This document shows, one piece after another, positions 8,575 to 16,963 of a stretch of 64,000 nucleotides of DNA (position 1 is the first letter of the stretch; every line of letters starts with the position of its first letter). Origin of the DNA: Gemmatimonadota bacterium. GTDB lineage: Bacteria > Gemmatimonadota > Gemmatimonadetes > Longimicrobiales > Gaopeijiaceae. Position numbers and translations under genes: made by a program. The notes under the pieces are model-generated. The model was not told where the DNA came from. It did not search any database and saw nothing but the letters and a program-made list of their open reading frames with translations. The DNA is taken from positions 186,001 through 250,000 of the forward strand of contig JAJDUP010000035.1 in the NCBI GenBank assembly GCA_022826565.1, read 5' to 3'.

Positions 8575-9189
8575 TCAGAAGCGAATCCGGCCTGCGAGCG
8601 CAAGCCCCACGCGTCCCTCGGGATTCGTCCACAGCCCGAGCGAGGGCTGGAACCGGGTCGCAGCGTCGTCGTCCGGAATGACCTGCCAATCATCGTAAGG
8701 GGTCGATGCGCCCAGGATCAGACCGGTCGCTCCCCCTACGAACGCCCCGATGCCGGTGTACAGCGCGGCATAGGTGAATCCGGCCCGGATGTGTTCAGGG
8801 ACAGTGTGGTTGCACTCGCTGTCGCGACACACGGGACCCACCGCCAGACCCAGCAGGAATCCCACCGAGGCGCCTCCGAGCCCACCGATCATCACGCCCT
8901 TCTTCCCCCAGGGAAGTGCGCTGCTCCCCGTGCCGACATCGCGTTCCAGCCAGAGGACCTCGGCCCGCGCCACCGACCTCGTGTCCCCGTTCTCCACGTC
9001 GATCTGGAAGTCGTCCTCGCGCAGCGACGATACCAGGCCGATCACGGTTTCGTCGCCGAGGAACACGCGAACCCGGTCGCCCACCTCCTGGGCGGCTGCC
9101 GTGGATGGCTGGACAGCGAGGACCGCCATCGGCACGACGAACATCCTGATCTTCGTGGCCATCCATTGCGTTGAGCCGAACCAACTCAT
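8575..9189 (-). CDS. Secreted or inner-membrane protein with glycine-rich segments, unknown function
   Basis: 204 residues from the ATG at 9189; the ATG at 9162 (MATKIRMFVVP) gives a cleaner signal peptide ending STAAAQ. After it comes a small beta-rich region (VRVFLGDETVIGLVSSL, then ARAEVLWLERD). Two glycine-rich hydrophobic stretches follow (VMIGGLGGASVGFLLGLAVG and GIGAFVGGATGLILG), like glycine-zipper helices. A short cysteine-bearing loop, CRDSECN, lies between them. The C-terminus RVGLALAGRIRF looks like a final outer-membrane beta-strand. Not recognised as a characterised family. A promoter and a perfect palindrome lie just upstream. Confidence 0.65.
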   Translation of the reverse strand: MSWFGSTQWMATKIRMFVVPMAVLAVQPSTAAAQEVGDRVRVFLGDETVIGLVSSLREDDFQIDVENGDTRSVARAEVLWLERDVGTGSSALPWGKKGVMIGGLGGASVGFLLGLAVGPVCRDSECNHTVPEHIRAGFTYAALYTGIGAFVGGATGLILGASTPYDDWQVIPDDDAATRFQPSLGLWTNPEGRVGLALAGRIRF

Positions 9190-9213
9190 CTTCGACGCCT
9201 TCGCGAGCAGGCA

Positions 9214-9231
9214 TGGCCCGGAACCGGGCCA
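9214..9231. promoter_or_regulatory. 18-base perfect palindrome, operator candidate
   Basis: TGGCCCGGAACCGGGCCA is perfectly self-complementary. It lies 25 bases upstream of the gene starting at 9189 and just downstream of a plausible minus-strand promoter, a typical repressor-site position. It has no U-tract, so it is unlikely to be the intrinsic terminator of the his operon that ends at 9301. Confidence 0.4.
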
Positions 9232-9252
9232 GCGCGAGGAAACAGGAGGGTC

Positions 9253-9282
9253 ATCTTACTGGAGCGGCCATCCCGCGTGCAA
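9253..9282 (-). promoter_or_regulatory. Candidate promoter for the gene at 9189
   Basis: TTGCAC (9282-9277) and TAAGAT (9258-9253) on the minus strand are separated by 18 bases. The matches to consensus are partial. Position between hisD and the next minus-strand gene supports an independent transcript. Confidence 0.35.
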
Positions 9283-9300
9283 CCTGGGGCAGAGCGGCCG

Positions 9301-10581
9301 TCAGCCTTTGCTCGCCAGCCGCACCTCGGCGGCGCGAGCGTGGGCTTCCAGCCCTTCCATGCGCGCCAGGGCGGCGGCGTCCCGGGCCAGCCGGGTCGAA
9401 GCCGGCCCATCGTCCAGCCTGAGCCAGGTCGGCCGCCTTATGAAGGAGAACACGGAAAGCCCTCCGGTGAATCGGGCCGTCCCGCCCGTCGGGAGGGTGT
9501 GATTGGGGCCGGCGCCGTAGTCGCCGAAGACTTCCGCGGCGGATTCCTTGACAAATACTGCCCCGAATCTGTCAAGAGACGCGCTCCAGGCGTCTGCACG
9601 GCTGCCGTGAAGCTGCAGGTGCTCGGGCGCCAGGGCCTCGCAGCACCGCAGGGCCTCTGCTTCGGGGGTGACGACGGCGAAACCGTTCCGCAGGGCGGCC
9701 AGAGCGGTTTCGGCGGTCGGGAGGTCGCCGAGCTGACGCGCGAGATGCTCTTCGACCCGGGTCACCAGAGCTGCTGAGGTGGTGATGAGGACCGGGAGCG
9801 CTTCCGGGTCGTGTTCCGCCTGCGCCAACAGGTCCGCCGCGATGAGCGCCGGGTCGCCGTGTTCGTCGGAGAGCACCGCCAACTCGGAGGGGCCGGCCAG
9901 GAGGTCGATCCCGACGATGCCGGACACGAGCAGCTTGGCCGCCGTCACCCACTTGTTGCCGGGACCGACGACGACGTCGCAGCGCGGCACCGGCCCCACC
10001 CCGTACGCCATGGCGGCCACGGCCTGCGCCCCCCCCACCCCCACCAGCCCATCCACCCCCGCCACCGCCCCCGCCGCCATCACCTCGCGGGACGGCCTCG
10101 GCGAAGCCAGCCACACCTCACGCACCCCGGCCACCCTGGCGGTCACAGCCGTCATCAATACCGAAGACGGCAGCGGGAACCGCCCGCCCGGCGCGTAGCA
10201 CCCGGCCACGCGGATCGGCACCAGGCGGTCGCCGGCCCTTCCCCCCTCCACTCCCACGTCCACCGGGGCCGCCGACTTCAACTGCGCGCGGGCGAAGTGC
10301 TCGATCCGGCCGGCGGTGCGCTCCAGCACCTCACGGCCCGCGCGCGGCAGCGACTCCAGCGCAGCCGTCATCTCGTCGGGAGTCCTCGTCAGCGCCCCGC
10401 CGGCTTCGAGGCCATCCCACCGCTCCGCCAGTTCGCGCAGCTTCGCTTCACCCCCCCCGCGCACCGCCTCGACGATTCCCAGCACGGGCCCGATCATCTC
10501 GGGCGGCACGGCGGGCTGGCGAGCGCGGCCCACCTCGGAGGCGGCGATCCGTTTCAGGCGAACGGGCACGCTCCCCGTCAC
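9301..10581 (-). CDS. hisD: Histidinol dehydrogenase
   Basis: 426 residues from a GTG start at 10581 that overlaps the upstream stop (GTGA); family length is about 430. It performs the last two steps, oxidising L-histidinol to L-histidine with NAD and zinc. Visible family motifs are CYAPGGRFPLPSSVLM, GVGGAQAVAAMAYG, DVVVGPGNKWVTAAK, DLLAGPSELAVL, AQAEHDPEA, and the zinc and catalytic region FGDYGAGPNHTLPTGGTARF. It is the last gene of the his operon. Cytoplasmic. Identity is secure. Confidence 0.97.
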   Translation of the reverse strand: MTGSVPVRLKRIAASEVGRARQPAVPPEMIGPVLGIVEAVRGGGEAKLRELAERWDGLEAGGALTRTPDEMTAALESLPRAGREVLERTAGRIEHFARAQLKSAAPVDVGVEGGRAGDRLVPIRVAGCYAPGGRFPLPSSVLMTAVTARVAGVREVWLASPRPSREVMAAGAVAGVDGLVGVGGAQAVAAMAYGVGPVPRCDVVVGPGNKWVTAAKLLVSGIVGIDLLAGPSELAVLSDEHGDPALIAADLLAQAEHDPEALPVLITTSAALVTRVEEHLARQLGDLPTAETALAALRNGFAVVTPEAEALRCCEALAPEHLQLHGSRADAWSASLDRFGAVFVKESAAEVFGDYGAGPNHTLPTGGTARFTGGLSVFSFIRRPTWLRLDDGPASTRLARDAAALARMEGLEAHARAAEVRLASKG

Positions 10582-11945
10582 CTCGCGCCCCCCTCGCGCC
10601 CCGCCCCCTTCGGCGCCGACGCCCGCCTCCGGCTCACCTTCAGGGCGCGGCGGTCCAACTCCCGCTCGACATCGCCCAGGCTCGCTCCCGCACGCTCGAG
10701 CGCCACGGTCACGAAGTACAGCAGGTCCGCCGCTTCGTCCACGACATCCTGGGGGGGATCGCCTGCGCCCTCGACGACTTCCTGCGCGCGGTCGCCTGCG
10801 CCTTTTTCCCGCGAAGACCCGCCGCCCCCGGTCACGCCCGCAACCGCCTCCCCCAGCTCCCCCGCCTCCTCGACCAGCTTCCCACTCAGGAACGCGTCGT
10901 CGGACAGCAACCGGCTCGTCAGTGATCCCGGCACCGCGTCCGCCCGCCGCGACTTCACAGTCCGCTCCAGCTTGCGCAGGCCACCGGCCGGGCCGAAGCA
11001 GGTCCAGTCGCCCCTGTGGCAGAATCCGCCCCCGGACTGCTTCACCGTGAAGCGGAGCGCATCCCGGTCGCAGTCGGGTTCGATACGGACGAGCTCCTGG
11101 GTCGCACCCGAGGTCAGGCCTTTGCGCCACAGCCCCCGCGAACGCGAGTGGTAGACGCCCATCCCCTCGTCGATCGCCGTGCGGACGCTCTCAAGGCTCG
11201 ACCACACAAGTCCGAGGGCGCCGCCCCGGTCGTCGGCCACGATGGTCGGCCAGAGTCTGTCCGGGCGTTCGCCGTGGAGAGGGACCGTGAAGGCCTCGGC
11301 CAGATCGAGGTGGCCGCGGTAGAGCGCCATCCCGACCTGCGCGTCGGCCCCGGTCCGGTCCAGCCACGCGATCTCTTCCGGGGTGGTGATCCCGCCCGCG
11401 ACGGTCAGCCGGGACGATCCCGCGGCGTCGACGAGACCCGCGATCTGGTCGCGCGGGAAACCGCCCTCCTTGCCCTCGCCCTCGACGAAGGTCACCAGGA
11501 AGCCCCCGGCGAGGCCCCGCAGGTCGCGCATTCCGTCGAACACCGTGCGGCCGGTGCGCTCGGTCCAGCCCTTGACGACCACCTCGCCCTTCCAGGCGTC
11601 CAGCGCGGCGACGACCCGTTCGCTCGGCAGCGCCTCCAGCACCTCCGGGACGGCGGCGGTCCCGAGCACGATCTTCGCGGCCCCGCGGTCCAGCCACGCC
11701 AGCGCGGCGTCCCGATCGCGTATGCCGCCGCCCACCCGGCACGGCACCATCCGGCACAGTTCCTCGATCACGGCGGTGTTCGAGCCGCGGCCCAGCGCCG
11801 CGTCGAGATCCACGACGGCCACCTCGCCCACCCGCCCGAACCGCTCGGCGAGAGGACGCGGATCGCCTGCCTCCAACACCTTGCGCCGGCCCTGCACCAG
11901 CTGGACCGCCTGTCCGTCCATGAGGTCGATCGACGGGACGATCAT
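10578..11945 (-). CDS. hisA: HisA-HisI-HisE trifunctional fusion
   Basis: 455 residues carrying three histidine enzymes in one chain. Residues 1 to about 225 are HisA, the ProFAR isomerase TIM barrel ([64 protein letters not shown]). About 229-320 is HisI, phosphoribosyl-AMP cyclohydrolase ([19 protein letters not shown] at 291-293, C309-H310 and C316 as probable metal ligands). About 340-440 is HisE, phosphoribosyl-ATP pyrophosphatase, with [13 protein letters not shown] and [10 protein letters not shown] acidic helices and a glycine/charged insert between them. Together these are steps 2, 3 and 4. The start overlaps the hisF stop (ATGA) and the end overlaps hisD (GTGA). All key residues I can judge are present. 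Confidence 0.93.
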   Translation of the reverse strand: MIVPSIDLMDGQAVQLVQGRRKVLEAGDPRPLAERFGRVGEVAVVDLDAALGRGSNTAVIEELCRMVPCRVGGGIRDRDAALAWLDRGAAKIVLGTAAVPEVLEALPSERVVAALDAWKGEVVVKGWTERTGRTVFDGMRDLRGLAGGFLVTFVEGEGKEGGFPRDQIAGLVDAAGSSRLTVAGGITTPEEIAWLDRTGADAQVGMALYRGHLDLAEAFTVPLHGERPDRLWPTIVADDRGGALGLVWSSLESVRTAIDEGMGVYHSRSRGLWRKGLTSGATQELVRIEPDCDRDALRFTVKQSGGGFCHRGDWTCFGPAGGLRKLERTVKSRRADAVPGSLTSRLLSDDAFLSGKLVEEAGELGEAVAGVTGGGGSSREKGAGDRAQEVVEGAGDPPQDVVDEAADLLYFVTVALERAGASLGDVERELDRRALKVSRRRASAPKGAGREGGAR

Positions 11946-12736
11946 GCAGACACCGCCTCCCTGTAGCCGGGCCGCACCGACACCTCGAGCCGCGCGAGTG
12001 CCTCCTTCACGCCCTCCACCGTCCAGTTGCCCTGGTGGAAGATCGACGCGGCCAGAACGGCGTCCGCCCCCGCGCCGACCGCGTCGGCCATGTGCGCGGG
12101 AGAGTCGGCACCCCCCGACGCGACGATCGGAACCCGCACTACGGAGCGCACCGCGCGCAGCAGCGTCAGCTCGTAGCCGCTGCGTGTCCCGTCGCGGTCG
12201 ATGCTGGTCAGGAGGATCTCGCCGGCGCCGCGCTCCACCGCCTCGCGCGCCCAGGCGATCGCGCCGCGCGCCACCCGCTCGGTCCCGGAGCGCACGACGA
12301 CCTCGTAGCCGCCGTCACCGCCCGGCGCGCCGCCGCACCCCAGCGCGTCGATCGACACCACCACGCACTGCGACCCGAACCGCGCCGCCAGCTCGCTCAG
12401 CAGTTCCGGGCGGCGCAGCGCCGCGGTGTTCACGGCCACCTTGTCGGCACCCGCTTCAAGGAGCGCCGCCGCGTCCTCGATCCCGCCGATCCCGCCCCCG
12501 ACCGTCAGCGGCACCGACAGCCGCGCCCGCACCGCCGCCACCGTGTCGAGCCGCGTGCCGCGCGCCTCCGTGGTCGCGGTCACATCCAGCACCACGACCT
12601 CGTCCGCCCCCTGCTCCTCGTAGGCCCGGGCCAGTTCGGCCGGGTCGCCCTGATCCCGCAGGCCGCGGAACTTCACGCCCTTGACCACACGTCCGTCCCG
12701 CACATCGAGGCAGGGAATGATCCGAACCGGGAGCAT
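11942..12736 (-). CDS. hisF: Imidazole glycerol phosphate synthase, cyclase subunit
   Basis: 264 residues, a TIM barrel that takes ammonia from HisH and converts PRFAR to IGP and AICAR. Motifs: [19 protein letters not shown] with the catalytic Asp, [60 protein letters not shown] with the second catalytic Asp, and [13 protein letters not shown]. It starts three bases after the hisH stop and overlaps hisA by four. There is a short glycine-rich insert near residue 135 ([13 protein letters not shown]). Cytoplasmic. Confidence 0.97.
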   Translation of the reverse strand: MLPVRIIPCLDVRDGRVVKGVKFRGLRDQGDPAELARAYEEQGADEVVVLDVTATTEARGTRLDTVAAVRARLSVPLTVGGGIGGIEDAAALLEAGADKVAVNTAALRRPELLSELAARFGSQCVVVSIDALGCGGAPGGDGGYEVVVRSGTERVARGAIAWAREAVERGAGEILLTSIDRDGTRSGYELTLLRAVRSVVRVPIVASGGADSPAHMADAVGAGADAVLAASIFHQGNWTVEGVKEALARLEVSVRPGYREAVSA

Positions 12737-12739
12737 CGG

Positions 12740-13357
12740 TCAGGCCTCGAGCCAACGCGTCAGCAGCGCCCGGCCGTAGCCGCCCGACAGCTCCGGGTGG
12801 AACTGACAGCCGACGACCGGACCGCGCTCCACCGCCGCCAGAAAACGGCCCGCGTACTCGCACCACACGGGGCGCCAGCCGTCGGGCGCGGTTGTCAGGC
12901 GGTACGAGTTCGCGAAGTAGGCGTAGCCGCGCGGCACGATCTCGCACCCCTCGTCGGGGGCGACCAGGTTCCAGCCCATCTGGGGGACGCGCCACCCCTC
13001 GTCGCCGCTCTCGTAGTTGCCGGCGACGCAGTCGAGGACACCCAGCCCGGGGACGCCCGGCGCCTCCTCGCTGCCGCTCGCCATGAGCTGCATGCCCAGG
13101 CAGATGCCGAGGGTGGGACGGCCGCGTTCGAGGCGGTCGCACAGGGCATCGGCGAGGTCGTGGGCGTCGATGGCGCGGCGGGCCGCGGCGAAGGCCCCGA
13201 CCCCCGGGAGCACCAGGCGGTCGGCACTGGTGACCTTGTGCGGATCGGCGGTCGTGCGCACCCGGCACCCGAGGCGCTCGAATCCCGTCAGCACCGACGC
13301 CAGGTTGGCGGTGCTGGTCCGCACGACGGTGACGGTGGGGGCGGCCGCCTCCCTCAC
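12740..13357 (-). CDS. hisH: Imidazole glycerol phosphate synthase, glutaminase subunit
   Basis: 205 residues from a GTG at 13357 overlapping the hisB stop (GTGA). A class I glutamine amidotransferase: RLVLPGVGAFAAA, nucleophile Cys in GICLGMQLM, PQMGWN, and the His-Glu pair in CQFHPELSGGYG. It supplies ammonia to HisF and forms a heterodimer with it. The next gene is hisF, three bases on. Identity is secure from motifs and context. Confidence 0.96.
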   Translation of the reverse strand: MREAAAPTVTVVRTSTANLASVLTGFERLGCRVRTTADPHKVTSADRLVLPGVGAFAAARRAIDAHDLADALCDRLERGRPTLGICLGMQLMASGSEEAPGVPGLGVLDCVAGNYESGDEGWRVPQMGWNLVAPDEGCEIVPRGYAYFANSYRLTTAPDGWRPVWCEYAGRFLAAVERGPVVGCQFHPELSGGYGRALLTRWLEA

Positions 13358-13992
13358 AGCACGCCCTTCGTCGAAGGCACACCGCCGCCGACCTTGGCCA
13401 GCGCGGCCTTGAGCGCGAGCGCCACCGCCTTGAAGCAGGCCTCGATGCGGTGGTGGTCGTTGGCGCCGCGGATGACGTCGACGTGCAGCGTCAGGCCGGC
13501 GGTCTGGGCGAAGGAATGGAAGAAGTGCGGCACCATTTCGCAGGAGAGGGCGCCCACGCGTTCGCGCCGAAGGTCCAGTTCCCCGGCGAAGAAGGGGCGG
13601 CCGGACACATCCACCACGGCGCGCGCCAGGGCCTCGTCCAGCGGCGCATGGCGGGAGGCGAACCGTGCAATCCCCTCCCGGCCATCCCCCAGCGCGCGGG
13701 CGACCGCCTGGCCGAGCGCGAGACCGACATCCTCGACGGTGTGGTGGTCGTCGACCTCCAGATCGCCATCGCAATCCAGCTGCAGCCCCCACCCCGCGTG
13801 GAGGGCAAGCGCGTGCAGCATGTGGTCGAAGAAGCCGATTCCGGTGCCGATCGCGATCGGCGCCGCTTCCCCGGATTCCCCGGGCGCGCGCCCATCGAGG
13901 TCGAGGCGAACGTCGACCTTCGTCTCACCGGTCTGGCGAGACACGCTGGCCCTTCGGCCGCGATCCCTGTTTGTCCTTCCTTCGTCACTCAT
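13354..13992 (-). CDS. hisB: Imidazoleglycerol-phosphate dehydratase
   Basis: 212 residues, a stand-alone dehydratase without the phosphatase domain seen in enteric HisB. It converts IGP to imidazole-acetol phosphate. Metal-binding signatures are FFDHMLHALALHAGWGL, DDHHTVEDVG, and GANDHHRIEACFKA near the C-terminus. ETKVDVRLDLDG marks the first strand after an arginine-rich N-terminal extension. It follows hisC-HAD after a 49-base gap with a possible AAGGA ribosome site and overlaps hisH. The missing phosphatase is supplied by the hisC fusion. Confidence 0.96.
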   Translation of the reverse strand: MSDEGRTNRDRGRRASVSRQTGETKVDVRLDLDGRAPGESGEAAPIAIGTGIGFFDHMLHALALHAGWGLQLDCDGDLEVDDHHTVEDVGLALGQAVARALGDGREGIARFASRHAPLDEALARAVVDVSGRPFFAGELDLRRERVGALSCEMVPHFFHSFAQTAGLTLHVDVIRGANDHHRIEACFKAVALALKAALAKVGGGVPSTKGVL

Positions 13993-14041
13993 CCGTACCG
14001 TTCATCCTTGCGTCTTGTCTTCCCCGGCCCAGCTCCCTCCG

Positions 14042-15742
14042 TCACCCGCCGAAGAGCCCTCGGAAGTCGGCGTCGGCGTCCACCACCCGGGCCGCGCCCG
14101 CAGCCTCCAGCGCATCCCAGGCCGCCTGACCGCCACCCGGCGGCACAACCCCCACCGGGACCACCCTGGCCCCGGCGGCGGCGTTGACGTCGTCCGGCGT
14201 GTCGCCCAGCATCCACGCGGTCCTCACCTCGAGGCGCTCGAGCGCGATGCGAACCGGCGCGGGGTCGGGCTTGAGCGGCCCGTCCTCCCGGCACACCACG
14301 GCGCCGAAGCATCCCCGCACGCCCTGCTCGCGCAGGAAGCGTTCGGCGTCGGCGCGCGGGCGACCCGTCACCACTCCCATCCGCCGGACCCCGGCGAGCT
14401 CCTCGATCAGTTCCCGCGACGGAATCAGGGTCTCGTGACGGCGCAGCCCCGGCGCGTTTTCGCTGCCCTGATAGAACTCCTCGAAGCGCGCCGTAACCTC
14501 GGCCAGCGACGCCTCGACCCCGGCCTCCGCCAGCACCGAGTGCGTCACGGCCCAGTCGTCGTTCGCGCGCCCCGCCGCCTTCACGGCACCGATCAACTCA
14601 TGCCCGGCCTCCACTCCGAACGACGCGCAGGTGCGGATGATCGCCTCCCGGTACGACCGCCGCACGTCCGCCAGCACCCCGTCCATGTCGAAGAGCAGCG
14701 CCTCGGGTCCCGGCCCAAGCCCGGCGCCGCGCGCCGCCAGGCACCCCAGCGCCCGCTCCACGCGGCGGAACTCGCCGTCGTCGCGCGGCACCGTGATCCG
14801 CACGTATTCCGGCAGGTGCGGGAAATACCTCACGAGGACACCCTGCGCCGCCATTCCCCGCTGGATCCAGCGCGCGTCGGGGAACGACGAGAAAACGAAG
14901 TTGGTCTGCGACGGCTGCGGCGTCCCTCCCGCACCCCGGATCACCTCGGCCAGCCAGTCGCGCCGCTCCCGTACATACTCGACGAACTCGCGCATCTCCC
15001 GGACGCCGCTCCGCAGCCGCTCGATGGCGATCGCGATCGACGGCCCGGTCAGCGCATACGGCCCCCCGAAGCCCCGCAGCACATCGATCCGCGCCTTCGG
15101 TCCGACCGCGAAGCCCACCCGCAGCCCGGCCAGCCCCCACGACTTCGACATCGTGCGGATCATCACCACGTTTGGCACCTCCAGCAGCGCCGCCGTGTGG
15201 TCCTCGTCCGCGAACTCCGCGTACGCCGAATCCACCAGCAGCACCACCTCTGGCGGGAGCGCACCGGCCAGCCGCAGGAGCTCCTCGGTCGAGAAGGCCC
15301 GCCCCGTGGGATTGTCGGGCGTGAGCACCGCGACCACCCCGGTCCGCTCGTTCACCTCGGCGAGGATGTCGTCGTGCGGGAGCGTTCCCCACTCGTATTC
15401 GATCGGAACCAGGCTGCCCCGCGCCATGCGCGCGCACGCCGGGATCATCTCGAAGGTGGGCGTCGGGAAGACCATCTCCTGATCGGGCCCCAGGAACGCG
15501 CGGAAGACGCGGTCGATCGCGTCGTCGCCGCCGGTGGTGGCGAGCACGTTGGCCGGATCGACCCCCAGGTAGGCCGCGTAGGCCGCCTCGAGCGGCGCCG
15601 GATCGGCGTATTTGCGCAGGATGGCCGGGCCGATCCGCTCCAGCACGTCGAAGCACTCGCGCGGAGGCGGCTCCCCCTCGTTCATGCTCAGGTCGATGAC
15701 GTCGCTCACGGCCGCACGCCCGGTCGGATCGGCCCCGCTCAT
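14042..15742 (-). CDS. hisC: Histidinol-phosphate aminotransferase fused to HAD phosphatase
   Basis: 566 residues; the ATG at 15742 overlaps the hisG stop (ATGA). Residues 1 to about 340 are a class I/II PLP aminotransferase: DLSMNEGEPP, TTGGDDAIDRVF, TPDNPTGRAFS, VDSAYAEF, and Lys200 in TMSKSWGLAGLRVG as the Schiff-base lysine. From about 348 comes a haloacid-dehalogenase phosphatase: FDMDGVLAD (nucleophile Asp352), VVTGRPR, GPLKPDP with the conserved Lys, and WMLGDTPDDVNAA. HisC makes histidinol phosphate, so a fused HAD phosphatase would give histidinol, the step for which no other gene is present here. HAD domains fused to HisC are known in a few lineages; the phosphatase assignment is inference. 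Confidence 0.92.
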   Translation of the reverse strand: MSGADPTGRAAVSDVIDLSMNEGEPPPRECFDVLERIGPAILRKYADPAPLEAAYAAYLGVDPANVLATTGGDDAIDRVFRAFLGPDQEMVFPTPTFEMIPACARMARGSLVPIEYEWGTLPHDDILAEVNERTGVVAVLTPDNPTGRAFSTEELLRLAGALPPEVVLLVDSAYAEFADEDHTAALLEVPNVVMIRTMSKSWGLAGLRVGFAVGPKARIDVLRGFGGPYALTGPSIAIAIERLRSGVREMREFVEYVRERRDWLAEVIRGAGGTPQPSQTNFVFSSFPDARWIQRGMAAQGVLVRYFPHLPEYVRITVPRDDGEFRRVERALGCLAARGAGLGPGPEALLFDMDGVLADVRRSYREAIIRTCASFGVEAGHELIGAVKAAGRANDDWAVTHSVLAEAGVEASLAEVTARFEEFYQGSENAPGLRRHETLIPSRELIEELAGVRRMGVVTGRPRADAERFLREQGVRGCFGAVVCREDGPLKPDPAPVRIALERLEVRTAWMLGDTPDDVNAAAGARVVPVGVVPPGGGQAAWDALEAAGAARVVDADADFRGLFGG

Positions 15743-16680
15743 GGTACGATCTGCTGCGGCTCGGAGACGACCAGGTCGGTGCCGCCCCGCGCCTTGACCT
15801 CGAGAAGCAGCGCCGGCAGCGCCGTCCGCGGCACCGCCACGCGCACCGCGTACCCCGCGTCGCCGTGCAGCCGCGAGACCGACGGCTCGCGCATGCAGGG
15901 CAGGATCGACACGACGCGCGCGAAGTCCGCCTCGGGGACGTTCAGCTCCAGCATCACCCGCCGCCGCGCCTCGAGCACCGACCTGAGGAGGAGGACGAGG
16001 TCGTCGATACGGTCTCTTCTGGCCGGGTCGCCGAGGGCGGCCGGGTTGGCGTAGAGCCGCGTGGACGAGCGCATCAGCGTATCCGTAACGACAAGGCCGT
16101 TGCCGCGCAGGGTGGCGCCGGTCGCGGTGTTGTCGACGATGAGGTCGGCGTCCTCGGGCGGGAAGACCTCGGTGGCGCCGTAGGACCGCACCACCCTCGC
16201 CTCGAAGGGCTGACCGCCCGCCCACTCGGCTACGAGACTCACGTACTCGGTCGCCACCACCAGGCGCCGCCCCACCGGCAGCGCCCCGCCGTCCAGCAAC
16301 GCCCCGGGCGCCGCCGCGACCACCCGCACCGGGTCGAGTCCGGTATCGAGAAGCTCGACGAGGTCGGCGCCGAGCTCCGCGACCCAATCCGCCCCGGCGA
16401 ACCCGACGTCCCGCGAGCCGGCGTCCAGCATCCTCACCACGTTCTGCGGCTTGAGCAGCTTTGCCTCGAAACCGGGCCACGAGAGCGAGGGCCGGTAGTT
16501 GCGCGACCCCAGCCGCACGTCGATCCCCGCGTCGGCGAGGAGCGCGAAGACGCCGTCCTGCATGCGTCCCTTGGGGAGGCCGATGCGAATCGCCCGCTTC
16601 ACGGCATCCGCGCCCGCCTCGGGGGTCCCCGCTGCCACGTCGTCCCCCGCGACCTCGTCCCGCAGTGCTGTTCCACTCAT
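15739..16680 (-). CDS. hisG: ATP phosphoribosyltransferase, long form
   Basis: 313 residues from the ATG at 16680, preceded by AAGGAG. It joins ATP and PRPP, the first committed step. Motifs: IRIGLPKGRMQDGVFALL, FAGADWVAELG, VATEYVSLVAEW, SYGATEVFPPEDADLIVDNTATGAT (PRPP loop). The C-terminal part (VMLELNVPEADF to QIVP) matches the extra regulatory domain of long HisG, which in studied members binds histidine for feedback inhibition, so HisZ is not needed. First structural gene after the attenuator, and overlaps hisC. Confidence 0.96.
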   Translation of the reverse strand: MSGTALRDEVAGDDVAAGTPEAGADAVKRAIRIGLPKGRMQDGVFALLADAGIDVRLGSRNYRPSLSWPGFEAKLLKPQNVVRMLDAGSRDVGFAGADWVAELGADLVELLDTGLDPVRVVAAAPGALLDGGALPVGRRLVVATEYVSLVAEWAGGQPFEARVVRSYGATEVFPPEDADLIVDNTATGATLRGNGLVVTDTLMRSSTRLYANPAALGDPARRDRIDDLVLLLRSVLEARRRVMLELNVPEADFARVVSILPCMREPSVSRLHGDAGYAVRVAVPRTALPALLLEVKARGGTDLVVSEPQQIVP

Positions 16681-16730
16681 CGTCCTGCCTTCTCCTTGCG
16701 ACCGGTACTCCACCCGGAGGCGGCCGGCAC

Positions 16731-16764
16731 AAAAAAGCGCCGACCCCCGAGGAAGCCGGCGTTT
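16731..16764 (-). terminator. His operon attenuator (intrinsic terminator)
   Basis: On the minus strand a GC-rich hairpin (arms 16761-16755 and 16744-16738, CGCCGGC with GTCGGCG, one G-U pair) is followed directly by C and six Ts (16736-16731). It lies between the histidine-rich leader peptide and hisG, the classic position of an attenuator. Confidence 0.8.
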
Positions 16765-16796
16765 GGTATTCCGTTCGCTGTCGTACGGTTACACCG

Positions 16797-16859
16797 TCAC
16801 GCGGCCACCTCTCCGGGGTGGCCGTGATGATGCGTCGCCGTGCGGATGCGAATAGTCAT
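16797..16859 (-). CDS. hisL: His operon leader peptide
   Basis: A 20-codon reading frame, ATG at 16859 to TGA at 16797, encodes MTIRIRTATHHHGHPGEVAA with four histidines in five codons. It is followed 33 bases later by a terminator hairpin and then hisG. By analogy with enteric his leaders, ribosome stalling at the His codons when charged tRNA-His is scarce would favour an antiterminator. No ribosome site is obvious. The frame is too short for most gene callers. Confidence 0.82.
   Translation of the reverse strand: MTIRIRTATHHHGHPGEVAA
16803..16823 (-). promoter_or_regulatory. Leader RNA hairpin overlapping the His codons
   Basis: A perfect 7-base inverted repeat GGCCACC/GGTGGCC with a 7-base loop covers the last His codon to the penultimate Ala of the leader peptide. 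It fits the early pause/antiterminator-alternative stem expected in an attenuator. Confidence 0.65.
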
Positions 16860-16891
16860 GAGATGTTAATCGTCGCGAGGCGGGGGCCGAG

Positions 16892-16897
16892 TGTCAA
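16892..16897 (-). promoter_or_regulatory. Candidate -35 box for the his operon
   Basis: TTGACA reads on the minus strand 33 bases before the leader ATG. No -10 box matches well at 17 bases; TAACAT (16868-16863) is 23 bases away, too far for a standard promoter. Weak call. Confidence 0.3.
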
Positions 16898-16950
16898 GCG
16901 ACATGTGACAGGAGCGCCGCGCCCGGTGCCATCCCCAGACCACGGCCTGC

Positions 16951-16956
16951 TATATT
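16951..16956 (+). promoter_or_regulatory. Candidate -10 box TATATT for the HD gene
   Basis: TATATT ends only seven bases before the ATG at 16964, implying a leaderless or nearly leaderless mRNA. No good -35 box is visible. Confidence 0.3.
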
Positions 16957-16963
16957 CGCAATC

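Noticed and set aside
11960..16054. Very long open frame on the plus strand opposite the his operon
   Set aside because: Composition mirrors codons of hisG-hisA on the minus strand; no homology-like motifs. It is a GC-rich antisense artefact. Same for the long frames opposite 4492-6273, 17851-19335 and 49032-52346.
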